Shown here piece by piece: positions 44,832 through 54,342 of a stretch of 64,000 bases of DNA. The stretch covers positions 124,001-188,000 of the forward strand of contig JAIXZY010000049.1 of NCBI GenBank assembly GCA_027489355.1. Reading direction: 5' to 3'. The stretch comes from Paracoccaceae bacterium. Lineage in GTDB: Bacteria; Pseudomonadota; Alphaproteobacteria; Rhodobacterales; Rhodobacteraceae. The translations under genes were made by a program, and so were the position numbers. How positions within the stretch are numbered: the stretch's first letter is position 1; each line of letters starts with the position of its first letter. The notes beneath the pieces were generated by a model that was not told the DNA's origin, did not search any database, and worked only from the letters and a program-made list of their open reading frames with translations.

Positions 44832-46553
44832 ATGGCTGGCCAGATAGCGGCGCGGATCGAGCTTGCCGTGACGGGAGCATTGGGCGGCGCCGCGCTGTGG
44901 GCCGCAATCGAGGCGATGTCGCAGGACCGGATCGCCGCCTTCCCGGCGCTGGCGCTGATCGTGTTCCTCTGCACCGCCTTCGGCGGAATGATGGCGATGG
45001 CGGGGCCGATCGGGCTGCGGCGCGCGGTGCCAAGGGCGGTCGCGCTGGGGCTTCTGGTCGGCGCGCTGGTCTGGCTGACCGGGCTGCGCTACGCCGAGGT
45101 GGGGGATTTCGCGCGGGGGGTGATCCCGGCGCTGGCGGCGTTCACCGTCGCGACGCTGCCCTTGCCCTTCCTGATCGCGCAGGCGCGTGGGCGGTGGAAC
45201 GACTATCCCGTCCTGTTCATGGAAGCCTGGTCCATCGCGATGCGCTTTGCCGCCGCGGGGGCGTTCACGGGGCTGGTCTGGCTGGTTCTGTACCTGTCGG
45301 ACGCGCTGTTGCAGATCGTCGGGATCGGTCTGATCGGGGCGCTTTTGCACGAGGAGCTGGTCACGCTGACGCTGGCCGGCGCGATCTTCGGCCTGGGGAT
45401 GGCGGTGATCCACGATCTTGCGGATTTCCTTTCCCCCTATGTGGTCCTGCGGGTGTTCCGGCTGTTCCTGCCGGTGGTCCTTGCGGTCATGGCGGTCTTT
45501 CTGCTGGCGCTACCGTTCCGCGGCCTGGACGGGCTGGCCGGGGACCTGTCGCCCGCGACCGTGCTGCTGGCCATGGTGGCCGGAGGCATTGCCCTGATCT
45601 CGATCGCCATCGACCAGACCGATGCCGAGGCGACGCACAGCCCGCTTCTGGTCCGCTGCGCGCAGGGCCTTGCGCTGATCCTGCCGGTGGCGGCGGGGCT
45701 GGCGCTTTGGGCGATCTGGCTGCGCGTGGCCGAGCGCGGCTGGTCGCCCGAGCGGATATTCGTCGTGCTGGTCGCCGCCACGGGGCTGGTCTACGGGCTG
45801 GTCTATGCCGTCGCGGTCCTGCGCGGCGCGGGCTGGATGGAGCGAATCCGGCAGGGGAACATCCGCATCGCGCTGGGGATCTGCGTGCTGGCCGCGCTGT
45901 GGCTGACGCCGGTGCTGAACGCCGAGCGGATCTCGGCCGCAAGCCAGCTGGCGCGGGTAGAGGCAGAGGGGCCGGAGGCGCTGGACCCGGTCGCGCTGCG
46001 CGGCTGGGGCAAGCCCGGGGGCGAGGTACTGGCGGTGCTTGAGGCGCGCGCGAAGGAGCCGGGGCAGGAGGCGCTGGCCGCGGCGCTTGCCGGCGAGGGG
46101 GGCGCCGCCGAAAGCGACCGTCCGTCGCTGGCGGCAGAGCTTGCGGTGGTGCTTCCGGTGCAGCCGGCCTCGGCCACGGGGATGCGGGACGTGATCCTGG
46201 GCGCTGCCGAGGAGTACCAGCTGCAGGACTGGCTGGGCGCCTGCGGCAGCGGTCCGGACGGCGCCGCGCCGGGTTGTCTTCTGGTGGTGGCCGACCTTCT
46301 GCCCTTGCGCCCCGGCGAGGAGGCGATGCTGTTCCTGCAGCGCAGCGTGGATTACACCGAGATCGGCGGGCTCTACCTGGACGACGGTGGCAGGGTGCTC
46401 TGGCGGCCGGCGGCGCACCCGGACGGGCGCTACATCACCCCGGCCGAGGCCGCTGCGCTGCTGCGGCAGTACCAGGAGGCCCCGCCCCCTGTCACCGCGG
46501 CCGAGCTGAACCAGCTGGGGACGGGAGACGGCGCGCTGGTCCTTCTGCCATGA
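44832..46553 (+). CDS. DUF4153 domain membrane protein
   Basis: A 573-residue integral-membrane protein with about eleven hydrophobic helices up to residue 390, then a soluble C-terminal domain rich in Ala/Glu (EGPEALDPVALRGWGKPG and onward). The DUF4153 pattern fits (WNDYPVLFMEAWSIAMRFAAAGAFTGLVWLVLYLS with DALLQIVGI). Function unknown. The GGGAGACACAG before the ATG is a good ribosome site. It precedes the H-NOX-like gene by 62 bp. Confidence 0.82.
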   Translation: MAGQIAARIELAVTGALGGAALWAAIEAMSQDRIAAFPALALIVFLCTAFGGMMAMAGPIGLRRAVPRAVALGLLVGALVWLTGLRYAEVGDFARGVIPALAAFTVATLPLPFLIAQARGRWNDYPVLFMEAWSIAMRFAAAGAFTGLVWLVLYLSDALLQIVGIGLIGALLHEELVTLTLAGAIFGLGMAVIHDLADFLSPYVVLRVFRLFLPVVLAVMAVFLLALPFRGLDGLAGDLSPATVLLAMVAGGIALISIAIDQTDAEATHSPLLVRCAQGLALILPVAAGLALWAIWLRVAERGWSPERIFVVLVAATGLVYGLVYAVAVLRGAGWMERIRQGNIRIALGICVLAALWLTPVLNAERISAASQLARVEAEGPEALDPVALRGWGKPGGEVLAVLEARAKEPGQEALAAALAGEGGAAESDRPSLAAELAVVLPVQPASATGMRDVILGAAEEYQLQDWLGACGSGPDGAAPGCLLVVADLLPLRPGEEAMLFLQRSVDYTEIGGLYLDDGGRVLWRPAAHPDGRYITPAEAAALLRQYQEAPPPVTAAELNQLGTGDGALVLLP

Positions 46554-46615
46554 CGCAGAGGTTTCGTTAACCGATGCGGGATAGTGTCGTCCGGGAAACC
46601 GTCCTGGGGTCCGAG

Positions 46616-47191
46616 ATGGATGCGCTGCTGCTGCGGTCCTTGCAAAGCTACGTGATCGATACCTTCGGCCCGGACCGCTGGCAGGCGGTGTGCCGCCGGG
46701 CCGAGCTTGCGGTCAGCACCTTCGAGCCGATGCTGCATTACGACCTGGGCACCGCGGACCGCATCGCCCAGGTCGCGGCCGAGGTTCTGGGCCGTCCCGT
46801 TGACGCGATCTGGGAGGATGTGGGGATTCACCTGGTCACCCATCCCGACCGGGAAGGCATCCGCCGCCTGTTGCGGTTCGGCGGCGTCTCTTTTGCCGAC
46901 TTCCTGCATTCGCTTGAGGAGTTGCCGGGCCGCGCCCGGCTGGCGCTGCCCGATCTGGATGTGCCCGAGGTCACGCTGGACGAACTGGGCGAGGACCGGT
47001 TCGAACTGCGCTGCCAGTCGCCATTGCGGGCCACGCAGCGGGTGCTGATCGGTCTCCTGCTGGCGATGGCCGACGACTATGGCGCGCTGTGCGTGATCTC
47101 GGCCGAGGCGGGGGATTGCACCTCGATTGCCGTGCTGGACCGTGGCCATGCCAAGGGGCGGCGGTTCGACCTTGCGGTGCCGGAGGGTTAG
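46616..47191 (+). CDS. H-NOX-like (heme-NO-binding fold) sensor protein without proximal His
   Basis: A 191-residue protein of the HNOB/H-NOX fold: MDALLLRSLQSYVIDTFGPDRW at the start, then FLHSLEELPGRARLALPDL, where canonical members have the proximal heme His after the LxxL stretch (about residue 102-105). Here that position is Pro104. The YxSxR heme-propionate motif also appears degenerate (CQSPLRA). ATG 46616 gives the family N-terminus; an upstream ATG at 46574 is in frame. The following gene has the HNOBA-GGDEF architecture, so this is probably its sensor. It may bind heme differently, another ligand, or none; His98 is a possible alternative. Confidence 0.78.
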   Translation: MDALLLRSLQSYVIDTFGPDRWQAVCRRAELAVSTFEPMLHYDLGTADRIAQVAAEVLGRPVDAIWEDVGIHLVTHPDREGIRRLLRFGGVSFADFLHSLEELPGRARLALPDLDVPEVTLDELGEDRFELRCQSPLRATQRVLIGLLLAMADDYGALCVISAEAGDCTSIAVLDRGHAKGRRFDLAVPEG

Positions 47192-47193
47192 GG

Positions 47194-48195
47194 ATGCGAG
47201 CAGACCGCCCCGACCAAAGGATCGAGATGGACAGCGGCGCGCTGGCGCATTTCATGCCGATGCACCTCTTGCTGGACAGCGAGGGACGCGCGCTGAGCTA
47301 CGGGCCGACGCTTGCACGCGTCCTGCAGGACGCGGCGCGTTCCGGCGCGCTGTTCGAGGAGCTGTACGAGGTGCGCTCGCCCGGCGGCGCGGTGACGATT
47401 GACGAAGTTCTGGCGCGGGGCGGTCACCGCTTTCGGCTGATGCCGCGGAACGGGCTGCGCGCGGGCCTGCGGGGGCTGGGACTGCGCCTGCCGGGCTCGG
47501 GGGCGGTTCTGGTGAACCTGTCCTTCGGTATCGACCTGACCACGGCGGTGCGCGAACTGGCGCTGACCGATGCGGACTTCGCCGCGACCGATCTGGCGAT
47601 GGAGCTGCTGTACATGGCGGAGGCCAACGCGGCCGTCACGCGTGAGCTGCGGGGGCTGAACCTGCGACTGGAAGGCGCGCGGATCGCGGCCGAGGAAGAG
47701 GCGCTGACCGATCCGTTGACCGGCCTGCGCAACCGACGGGCGGCAGACCTGGTGCTTGACCGGCTGTGCAGCGCGCGGGCGGGTTTCGGGCTGCTGCACA
47801 TGGACCTCGACTACTTCAAGGCGGTGAACGACGAGCTGGGCCACGCCGCCGGCGACTTCGTGCTGGAGACGGTGGGACGCATCCTGCGGGACCAGCTTCG
47901 CGCCGAGGATTGCGCGGCGCGGGTTGGGGGCGACGAATTCGTGATCATCGTGGCGAACCGCACTGACCCCAGGACGCTGCAGGCCATCGCCGAACGCATC
48001 ATCGCCCGCATCTCGCAACCGATGGAGTTCGAGGGGCGGATCTGCCGGGTCTCGGCCAGCATCGGGATTGTCCGGTCCACCGACCTTGCGCTGCCCGAGC
48101 CGCCGCAGCTTCTGGCCGCCGCGGACCGGGCGCTTTACGCGGCAAAGCACGCGGGCCGGGGGCGGGCGGTGCTGCTGGCCCCGACCGGAGAGTGA
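47194..48195 (+). CDS. HNOBA-GGDEF diguanylate cyclase
   Basis: A 333-residue protein. Residues 15-150 form an H-NOX-associated PAS-like domain (HFMPMHLLLDSEGRALSYGPTLARVL, as in the beta subunit of soluble guanylate cyclase), followed by a coiled coil (AVTRELRGLNLRLEGARIAAEEEAL) and a GGDEF cyclase with active site GGDEF at 245-249. An inhibitory RxxD (RAED, 236-239) lies five residues before it. It would make c-di-GMP under control of the upstream H-NOX-like protein, which ends 2 bp before its ATG. GGAGG precedes the start. Confidence 0.9.
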   Translation: MRADRPDQRIEMDSGALAHFMPMHLLLDSEGRALSYGPTLARVLQDAARSGALFEELYEVRSPGGAVTIDEVLARGGHRFRLMPRNGLRAGLRGLGLRLPGSGAVLVNLSFGIDLTTAVRELALTDADFAATDLAMELLYMAEANAAVTRELRGLNLRLEGARIAAEEEALTDPLTGLRNRRAADLVLDRLCSARAGFGLLHMDLDYFKAVNDELGHAAGDFVLETVGRILRDQLRAEDCAARVGGDEFVIIVANRTDPRTLQAIAERIIARISQPMEFEGRICRVSASIGIVRSTDLALPEPPQLLAAADRALYAAKHAGRGRAVLLAPTGE

Positions 48196-48219
48196 CCCTG
48201 CCGGAGAGCGGAAGCCGCG

Positions 48220-49257
48220 CTAGGCGACCGGCAGCAGCCAGAGCGCCTCGGGCGGGAGGGAGACGGTCACCTCGGCTCCCACGCTCAGGCTCGTGGCCTC
48301 ATCCGGGGTGGTCAGCGCCTGAAGGGTGACACCTTGGGCGGTCAGTGTCACCCGGGTCTGCGTGCCAAGGAAGGTCACTGCGTCGATCCGCGCGGACACC
48401 GGGTTCGGTCCGGGACGAAGGCGCAGCGCCTCGGAGCGGATGGTCAGGACATGTGCCCCCTCGGGCGCGCCGGGGGGAAGGGTCAATGCGCCAAGCGCCG
48501 CATGGAACTGCCCGCTTTCGGATCGACCGGGCAGGAAGTTCGTCCCGCCGAAGAAGCGCGCCACCGCTTGCGAAGCGGGGCGGCGGTAGAAGTCCTGCGG
48601 CGGGCCGTGCTGCGCAAGCCGGCCATCGAGCATCAGCGCAATGCGGTCGGCAAGGGCAACCGCTTCGGACTGGTCATGGGTGACGACCACCGTGGTAATC
48701 CCGGTTTCCTGCTGAAGCGTGCGGATGAGAGCGCGCATCTCGTCCCGGAGGCCGGGGTCGAGGCTGGACAGGGGTTCGTCCAGGAGAAGGACTCGGGGTT
48801 GCAGGACCAGCGCCCGGGCGAGGGCCGCGCGCTGCTGCTGGCCACCGGACAGGGCCGAGGGGCGGCGGTCGCCAAGTCCGTCGAGGCGGACACGGGCCAG
48901 CATGTCCTGCGCGCGGGCCGCGATCTCGGCCGGGGGCAGGTGGCGCATCCGCAGGCCGAAGCCGACGTTCTGGGCCACGGTCAGATGTGGAAAGAGAAGC
49001 GGATTCTGGAACACCATCGCCACTCCGCGCCGTTCCGGGGGCAGGGGGGTGATGGGGCTGCCGTCCAGCGTGACCTCGCCCGTGTCGGGGGTCAGAAGGC
49101 CCGCGATCAGCTTCATCGTCGTGGTCTTACCGCAGCCCGAGGGACCGAGCAGCGCGGTCAGGCTGCCGCTGGCGACGGTGAGGTCAAGGCCGTGGACGGC
49201 GGCTTGGCCGGCTCCGGGGTAGCTTTTGCGCAGGCCGTGCAGGGCAAGTGTCGTCAT
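48220..49257 (-). CDS. ABC importer ATPase (spermidine/thiamine/YnjD type)
   Basis: A 345-residue ATPase with Walker A GPSGCGKTTT, signature LSGGQQQRAALARALVLQPR and Walker B LLLDEPLSSLD, then a C-terminal TOBE-like regulatory domain (LTIRSEALRLRPGPNPVSARIDAVTFLGTQTRVT). It is the last gene of a four-gene importer operon and overlaps the upstream permease gene by 4 bp. A closely related set is the YnjBCD/ThiBPQ-like group. The start at 49257 is used; the frame is open further upstream inside the permease. Confidence 0.92.
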   Translation of the reverse strand: MTTLALHGLRKSYPGAGQAAVHGLDLTVASGSLTALLGPSGCGKTTTMKLIAGLLTPDTGEVTLDGSPITPLPPERRGVAMVFQNPLLFPHLTVAQNVGFGLRMRHLPPAEIAARAQDMLARVRLDGLGDRRPSALSGGQQQRAALARALVLQPRVLLLDEPLSSLDPGLRDEMRALIRTLQQETGITTVVVTHDQSEAVALADRIALMLDGRLAQHGPPQDFYRRPASQAVARFFGGTNFLPGRSESGQFHAALGALTLPPGAPEGAHVLTIRSEALRLRPGPNPVSARIDAVTFLGTQTRVTLTAQGVTLQALTTPDEATSLSVGAEVTVSLPPEALWLLPVA

Positions 49258-50057
49258 GGCCGCGCTCCCGAGACCAGGGCGGTGTTGCGGCCGGTGATCT
49301 GCCGGGCGGTGAGCGCAAGGATCAGAAGGCCGGGCAGGATGTAAAGCAGCGCAATGGCCGCGGTCAGGTCGTTCCGGCCCGCGGCGGCGAAGCCGTAGAG
49401 AAGCAGCGGCAGGGTCTGTACCCGGCCGCCGCCGACGGCGAGGGTGAGCAGGTATTGCGACCAGGACACGAGGAAGGAGAAGAGCGCGGCGGTCAACAGG
49501 CCGGGCAGGATCGCGGGGAGCGTCACCGTCCGGAACGCCTGCCACGGCGTCGCGCCCAGCGTGCGGGCCTGCTGTTCATACGTCGGGTCGAAGCGCGAGA
49601 AGACGGCGGCGAGGACCAGCGTCATGTAGGGCAGGACCGGGACGAGATGGGCGAGGATTACCCCCGCGACCGTCCCGGCAAGGCCCGCGCGCAAGAGGAT
49701 GCCATGCAGGCCGAAGACCACGGCGATGCCCGGCAGGATCGCCGGCGCGAGCAGGAGCAGGACGACGAGACCCCGGCCGCGGAAGCGGTAGAGGCCAAGC
49801 GCGCGCCCTGCGGGCAGGCCCACCAGCGCGGCGATCAGCGTGGTGGCGGTGGCGATCAGGGTGGTGATGCCGAAGCTTTCCAGCACGCCCGACTGCGGCG
49901 AAAGGGCATAGGCCCATGCCGTGGTGGAGAGCTCGGCCGGCAGGATGTCCGGAAAGCGCCAGCCCTGCGCCAGCGACCAGACTGCCAGCGGCAAGAGCGG
50001 CAGGATCAGGAAGGCCATCAGCGCCAGCGCGGCGAGGGTCCGCAGGCTAGTCGACAT
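49254..50057 (-). CDS. ABC importer permease (second)
   Basis: A 267-residue permease with about six helices and the EAA-type cytoplasmic loop (ARTLGATPWQAFRTVTLPAILPG). The first helix is LALMAFLILPLLPLAVWSL. It overlaps the first permease gene by 11 bp, so the two are co-translated. In E. coli YnjC these two halves are one fused protein; here they are separate genes. Ligand unknown. Confidence 0.9.
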   Translation of the reverse strand: MSTSLRTLAALALMAFLILPLLPLAVWSLAQGWRFPDILPAELSTTAWAYALSPQSGVLESFGITTLIATATTLIAALVGLPAGRALGLYRFRGRGLVVLLLLAPAILPGIAVVFGLHGILLRAGLAGTVAGVILAHLVPVLPYMTLVLAAVFSRFDPTYEQQARTLGATPWQAFRTVTLPAILPGLLTAALFSFLVSWSQYLLTLAVGGGRVQTLPLLLYGFAAAGRNDLTAAIALLYILPGLLILALTARQITGRNTALVSGARP

Positions 50058-50904
50058 GGCGGGACCGGGCAGCGCGGGCATAAAGCGCAAGCAGGACCAG
50101 ACCGATTCCGGCGATGAGGACGGCCATCGCCATCGCCTCGGGCCGGGCGGCAAGGTCGGTGTCGTTCGCTGCTTGCCAGGCCAGGACCGGCAGCGCCTTC
50201 GGAGCATGGGCGCCCAGGATGAGCGGGACCTCGTAAGCGCCGAAGGCAAAGGCGAAGACCAGCGCCGAGGCCGCCATCAGTCCCGGCAGCATCAGGGGCA
50301 GCAGGACATGCGCGAAGGCCTGCCAGCGCGTGGCCCCCAGCGTGCGTGCGGTGGCCTCGTGATCCTCGCCCAGGGCCTGGAGGTTCGCCAGCAGGATCAG
50401 TGTGATGAAGGGCAGCTCTTTCCAGACGTAAAGCAGGATGATGCCGATGGCCCAGGGGTCCTGGGTCAGCGCCGGGAAGTCCTGCGGCCCGGCGATCAGG
50501 CCCGCGGCCTTGGCAAGGCGGGCGAAGCTGCCGGATTGCGAGACGAGGTAGAGCATGCCGATGGCGCCGACGATGTGCGGGACCGTCAGGTTCAGCTGGA
50601 TCAGGAAGCTGACGAGCGCACGGCCGGGGAAGCTTTGACGCAAGAGAAGCGCCGCCGCCATCGCGAGCAGGGCAGCGATCGCGGTCGAGGCCGTGGCGAT
50701 CCAGAGCGAGAGGCCAAGCGACCGCAGGAACCCCGGCGCGGTCAAGACGGCGGTATAGGCGGCAAGGTCGGGTTCGGTCAGGCCAAGCGCGGGCATGTAG
50801 CGGAAGGACCGCAAGAGCGTGAGCCCAAGCCCGGTCAGGAAAAGCCCGCCCAGCACCAGAAGCGCGGGGGCGAGCATCAGGGCGATACGGCTGCGGTCGG
50901 TCAC
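50047..50904 (-). CDS. ABC importer permease (first)
   Basis: A 285-residue permease: N-terminal helix IALMLAPALLVLGGLFLTGL, the periplasmic FRYMPALGLTEPDLAAYTAVL segment, and the EAA loop ARTLGATRWQAFAHVLLPLMLPG. It follows the binding-protein gene by 72 bp. It forms a heterodimeric channel with the permease at 49254-50057. Confidence 0.9.
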   Translation of the reverse strand: MTDRSRIALMLAPALLVLGGLFLTGLGLTLLRSFRYMPALGLTEPDLAAYTAVLTAPGFLRSLGLSLWIATASTAIAALLAMAAALLLRQSFPGRALVSFLIQLNLTVPHIVGAIGMLYLVSQSGSFARLAKAAGLIAGPQDFPALTQDPWAIGIILLYVWKELPFITLILLANLQALGEDHEATARTLGATRWQAFAHVLLPLMLPGLMAASALVFAFAFGAYEVPLILGAHAPKALPVLAWQAANDTDLAARPEAMAMAVLIAGIGLVLLALYARAARSRHVD

Positions 50905-50976
50905 CTTGGGGCCTTTCGGACAGAGGGCGGCAGAGTGCGCGACAGCGGGCCGACAGGCAAGCGACGCCGCAGGGCG

Positions 50977-52191
50977 TCAGTTGCCGACGGTCTCCATCCA
51001 GCCCTTTTCGATGGCGGTCAGCCAGTCGGCCTGCAGCTCTGGCAGCGCGGCCTTCGCAAGCTCGGACGCGGGGATAACCGAGGGGTGCGTCTTGATCGCG
51101 GCGAAGCCCGACTGCACCTCGGGCGCGGTGCGGGCGATCTCGATGGCGGGGGCGGCGCCCCAGACCTCGGTCTTGGCCTTTTCCAGCTGCGCCTCACCCG
51201 ACAGGAGCAGGTTCTGCACCACCATCGCGGCGGCCTTGTTGGGCGAGTTGAACGGGATCAGCGTGTAGTTGGTATTGCCAATGGTGCCGTCGGACAGGCC
51301 AAAGGACCGCGTCGTGTCCGGCCAGGTGCCGGCCTCGACGGCCAGCCCGAACTGCGCGGGGTCGTAGTTGAAGCTGAAGTCGACCTCACCATTGGCGAAA
51401 AGCTCGTTCAGTTGGGTGACCGTGGTGGGGTAGGTAGCACCCTCGCGCCAGAGGGAGGGCTCGATCTCGTTCAGGATCGCCCAGGTCTTTGCGGAAACCT
51501 CGTCGAATTTCGCCTGGTCGAAGGGGCCGAGCAGGCTGTCCGGCCCGCCCGCGGCATGGATGAAGACGTGACGCAGGAAAGCCGAGCCGGTGAAGTCGGG
51601 CGGCGCGGGATAGGTGAAGCGGCCGGGGTTGGCCTTGATCCAGTCCAGGAGCGCGGCCATGTCCGCCGGAGGCTCGGGCGTTTTGGCGCTGTCGTGGGCG
51701 AAGGCGAACTGGACGGTGTTCCACGGGACCTCGCAGCCATCGACCGGGACGCCGAAGTCGTTGGCGACGGCGGGGTTGTCCCAGTTGACGAGGCCGTCGT
51801 TCGGCAGCATCGCCGTATAGCCGCAGAAGGCGAGGTCGGCCTGTTTCATCGAGCGGAAGTTCTCGCCGTTGATCCAGATGAGATCGACGGACCCCGCGTC
51901 GGTCACGCCGGCCTCTTTCTCGGTCAGGACCTGGTTCACGATGTCGGCGGCGTCGGTGATCGGGACGCGGTTCAGCGTGATGTCGTAGTCGGCCTTGAGC
52001 CTTTCGGCGACGTAGCCGTCGACATAGGCGTTGATCGTGTCGGAGCCGCCCCACATGAACCAGTTCACCGTGCCGCCGCGCGCCTGGTCGACCACCTGCT
52101 CCCAGGTCATGCCCTTCAGCGCATCGCCGTCGGAGGTGTCGGCCAGGGCGGCGGCGGACAGAAGCAGAAGCGCGGCAAGGGAACGAAACAT
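50977..52191 (-). CDS. ABC importer substrate-binding protein (YnjB-like)
   Basis: A 404-residue periplasmic protein with signal peptide MFRSLAALLLLSAAALA. The mature chain has WEQVVDQARGGTVNWFMWGGSD (the type-II binding fold N-lobe start) and VDLIWINGENFRSMKQADL, both recognisable in YnjB-like proteins. Start 52191 is chosen for the signal peptide and GGAG site; a frame open to 52221 is not used. The solute is not known for this family. It is the first gene of the importer operon. Confidence 0.88.
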   Translation of the reverse strand: MFRSLAALLLLSAAALADTSDGDALKGMTWEQVVDQARGGTVNWFMWGGSDTINAYVDGYVAERLKADYDITLNRVPITDAADIVNQVLTEKEAGVTDAGSVDLIWINGENFRSMKQADLAFCGYTAMLPNDGLVNWDNPAVANDFGVPVDGCEVPWNTVQFAFAHDSAKTPEPPADMAALLDWIKANPGRFTYPAPPDFTGSAFLRHVFIHAAGGPDSLLGPFDQAKFDEVSAKTWAILNEIEPSLWREGATYPTTVTQLNELFANGEVDFSFNYDPAQFGLAVEAGTWPDTTRSFGLSDGTIGNTNYTLIPFNSPNKAAAMVVQNLLLSGEAQLEKAKTEVWGAAPAIEIARTAPEVQSGFAAIKTHPSVIPASELAKAALPELQADWLTAIEKGWMETVGN

Positions 52192-52279
52192 GGGAACTCC
52201 GGGATCGGGACTGGCGCCCATGAACCCGATAACCGCATGAAATGCCAGTCACAGGCGCGTTGGCGGATTGTAACGGAGG

Positions 52280-52354
52280 TGGCAGCCCGTAGGGGAGTCG
52301 AACCCCTCTTACCTGGTTGAAAACCAGGTGTCCTAACCGATAGACGAACGGGCC
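52280..52354 (-). tRNA. tRNA-Glu (UUC)
   Basis: On the minus strand this folds as a full cloverleaf: acceptor GGCCCGT/ACGGGCT, anticodon stem CCTGG/CCAGG with loop TTTTCAA (anticodon TTC), T-arm AGGGG TTCGACT CCCCT and encoded CCA. It is identical over 75 nt to the copy at 55250. Confidence 0.95.
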
Positions 52355-52530
52355 ACTGACGCGCCTGTTACAGGGGCGCGCGGGCGGGCGCAAGGGGTTG
52401 CAGAAGCGGGTTGCGCTGGATCAATGTCAGGCGCGGTCCATTCTGCAAGACCTGCCTCGGCGGTCGGCCAGTGGCTTCGTCCGCCCCGGCCACTTGCGAA
52501 AGCTACCACGGACAGAGACAGGACTGCGCG

Positions 52531-54336
52531 ATGCCGAAAAAAGCCGAGAAACTGCCTCATCCGCTGCCGGTTCCGATCGCGGCGCCCGTGTCGGTCGCAC
52601 CGGTCGCGCAGCCGACCGGACCCCAGGCCGAGCATCGCTATCAGACGCTTGACCGGGGCCTGCGCGCGGCCATCGCGCGGCGGACGGGTGGGGTGTCGAC
52701 CCATGCCTTCCTCAGCGCCTGGGCCGACTGGGCCTTTCACATGGCGGGGTCGCCGGGGCGTCAGCTGGAACTGGCGGAACATGCGGTCCAGAACGCGCAG
52801 AAGCTGGTGTCGCATGCCCTGCGGCTGGACCCCGAGGCACCTCCGCCCTTCGCTCCAAAGCCCTATGACCACCGCTTCGACGCCCCGGCCTGGGCGGCCC
52901 CGCCCTTTGCGCTGTGGCAGCAGGGATTCCTGGCGGTGCAGGACTGGTGGGACCGCGCGACAGATCACCTGCGCGGCCTGCGCCCCGAGGACGCCGACCG
53001 CGTCCGCTTCATGGCGCGGCAGACGCTGGACGTGGTCTCGCCCTCGAACTTCCCCGCGACGAACCCCGAGATTCTGGCCGCGACGCTGAAGACCGGGGGC
53101 CGCAACCTGACCCAGGGCGCCACCCATTTCGCGCAGGACATGATGAAGCTTGCAACCGGCGCGCACGACCCGATGCCCGAGGGGTTCCGGCTGGGCGAAA
53201 CCCTGGCCTGCACGCCGGGCACGGTGGTCCTGCGCACGGACCTGTTCGAACTGATCCAGTATGCGCCGCAGACCCCGAAGGTCGAGGCCGAGCCGATCCT
53301 GATCGTCCCGGCCTGGATCATGAAGTACTACATTCTGGACCTGTCGCCGCAGAACTCTCTGGTCAACTACCTGGTCGGGCAGGGGTTCACGGTCTTCATG
53401 ATCTCGTGGTGCAACCCGGGTGCGGACCAGGCCGATCTGTCGCTGGAAACCTATCGCCGCGATGGGGTGATGGCTGCGCTGAACGCTGTCGGGAAGATCG
53501 TCCCGGAGCGCAAGGTCCATGCCATCGGCTATTGCCTGGGGGGCACGATCCTGGCCATCGCGGCAGCGACCATGGCGCGGGACGGAGACGACCGGCTGGC
53601 GAGCCTGTCGCTTCTGGCCGCTCAGGTCGATTTTGCCGAGGCGGGAGAGCTTCTCCTGTTCGTCGACGAAAGCCAGGTCGCCTTCCTGGAAGACATGATG
53701 TGGGACCAGGGCTATCTGGACCGACCGCAGATGGCGCGGACCTTCTCGACCATCCGGTCCGAGGACCTGATCTGGTCGCGCGCGGTCCGCCGCTATTTCC
53801 TGGGCGCGGAAGAGGCGCTGTCGGACATGGACGTCTGGGTCATGGACACCACCCGGATGCCGGCGCGGATGCATTCGGAATATCTGCGCGGGCTGTTCCT
53901 GGAAAACCGGTTGACCGCAGGCCGCTTCGCCGTCGAAGGCAGCGTGATCGCGCTGAAGGACATCGCCGCGCCGATGTTCGTGGTGGCGACCGAGAAGGAC
54001 CACATCGCGCCGTGGAAATCGGTCTACAAGACGCAGCTTTTCACCGATGGCGACCTGACATTCCTGCTGACCAGCGGCGGGCACAACAGCGGCATCGTCA
54101 ATCCGCCGGGCCATCCCCGCAGCCGCTTCCGCTGGACGCATCGCCCGGCCGGGGCGCATTACCTTGGCCCGGAGGAATGGCCGGACCGGGCGACATCGGC
54201 CCAGGGGTCCTGGTGGCCGGCCTGGAAGGACTGGCTGCGGTCGCAGGGCAGCGGTCAGGCCGATCCGCCGCCCACCGGGGCAAGGAGCCTGCCTCCCCTT
54301 GGACCCGCGCCGGGGACCTATGTCTTCCAGACCTGA
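52531..54336 (+). CDS. phaC: Class I polyhydroxyalkanoate synthase PhaC
   Basis: A 601-residue PHA synthase that polymerises (R)-3-hydroxyacyl-CoA. The N-terminal domain contains FPATNPEILAATLKTGGRNL; the lipase-box-like active site is GYCLGG with nucleophile Cys335; the rest of the triad is Asp in KDHIAPWKS and His in SGGHNSGIVNPPGH. ATG 52531 is preceded by CAGGACTG; a frame open to 52411 is not needed. phaA, phaB and phaE-type partners are absent from this window. It lies between two identical tRNA-Glu genes. Confidence 0.97.
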   Translation: MPKKAEKLPHPLPVPIAAPVSVAPVAQPTGPQAEHRYQTLDRGLRAAIARRTGGVSTHAFLSAWADWAFHMAGSPGRQLELAEHAVQNAQKLVSHALRLDPEAPPPFAPKPYDHRFDAPAWAAPPFALWQQGFLAVQDWWDRATDHLRGLRPEDADRVRFMARQTLDVVSPSNFPATNPEILAATLKTGGRNLTQGATHFAQDMMKLATGAHDPMPEGFRLGETLACTPGTVVLRTDLFELIQYAPQTPKVEAEPILIVPAWIMKYYILDLSPQNSLVNYLVGQGFTVFMISWCNPGADQADLSLETYRRDGVMAALNAVGKIVPERKVHAIGYCLGGTILAIAAATMARDGDDRLASLSLLAAQVDFAEAGELLLFVDESQVAFLEDMMWDQGYLDRPQMARTFSTIRSEDLIWSRAVRRYFLGAEEALSDMDVWVMDTTRMPARMHSEYLRGLFLENRLTAGRFAVEGSVIALKDIAAPMFVVATEKDHIAPWKSVYKTQLFTDGDLTFLLTSGGHNSGIVNPPGHPRSRFRWTHRPAGAHYLGPEEWPDRATSAQGSWWPAWKDWLRSQGSGQADPPPTGARSLPPLGPAPGTYVFQT

Positions 54337-54342
54337 CCGGCC

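Noticed and set aside
49921-52320. Long open frame on the plus strand (about 800 codons)
   Set aside because: Antisense to the Ynj-type permease and binding-protein genes and crosses a tRNA; Arg/Gly/Asp-rich with no domain.
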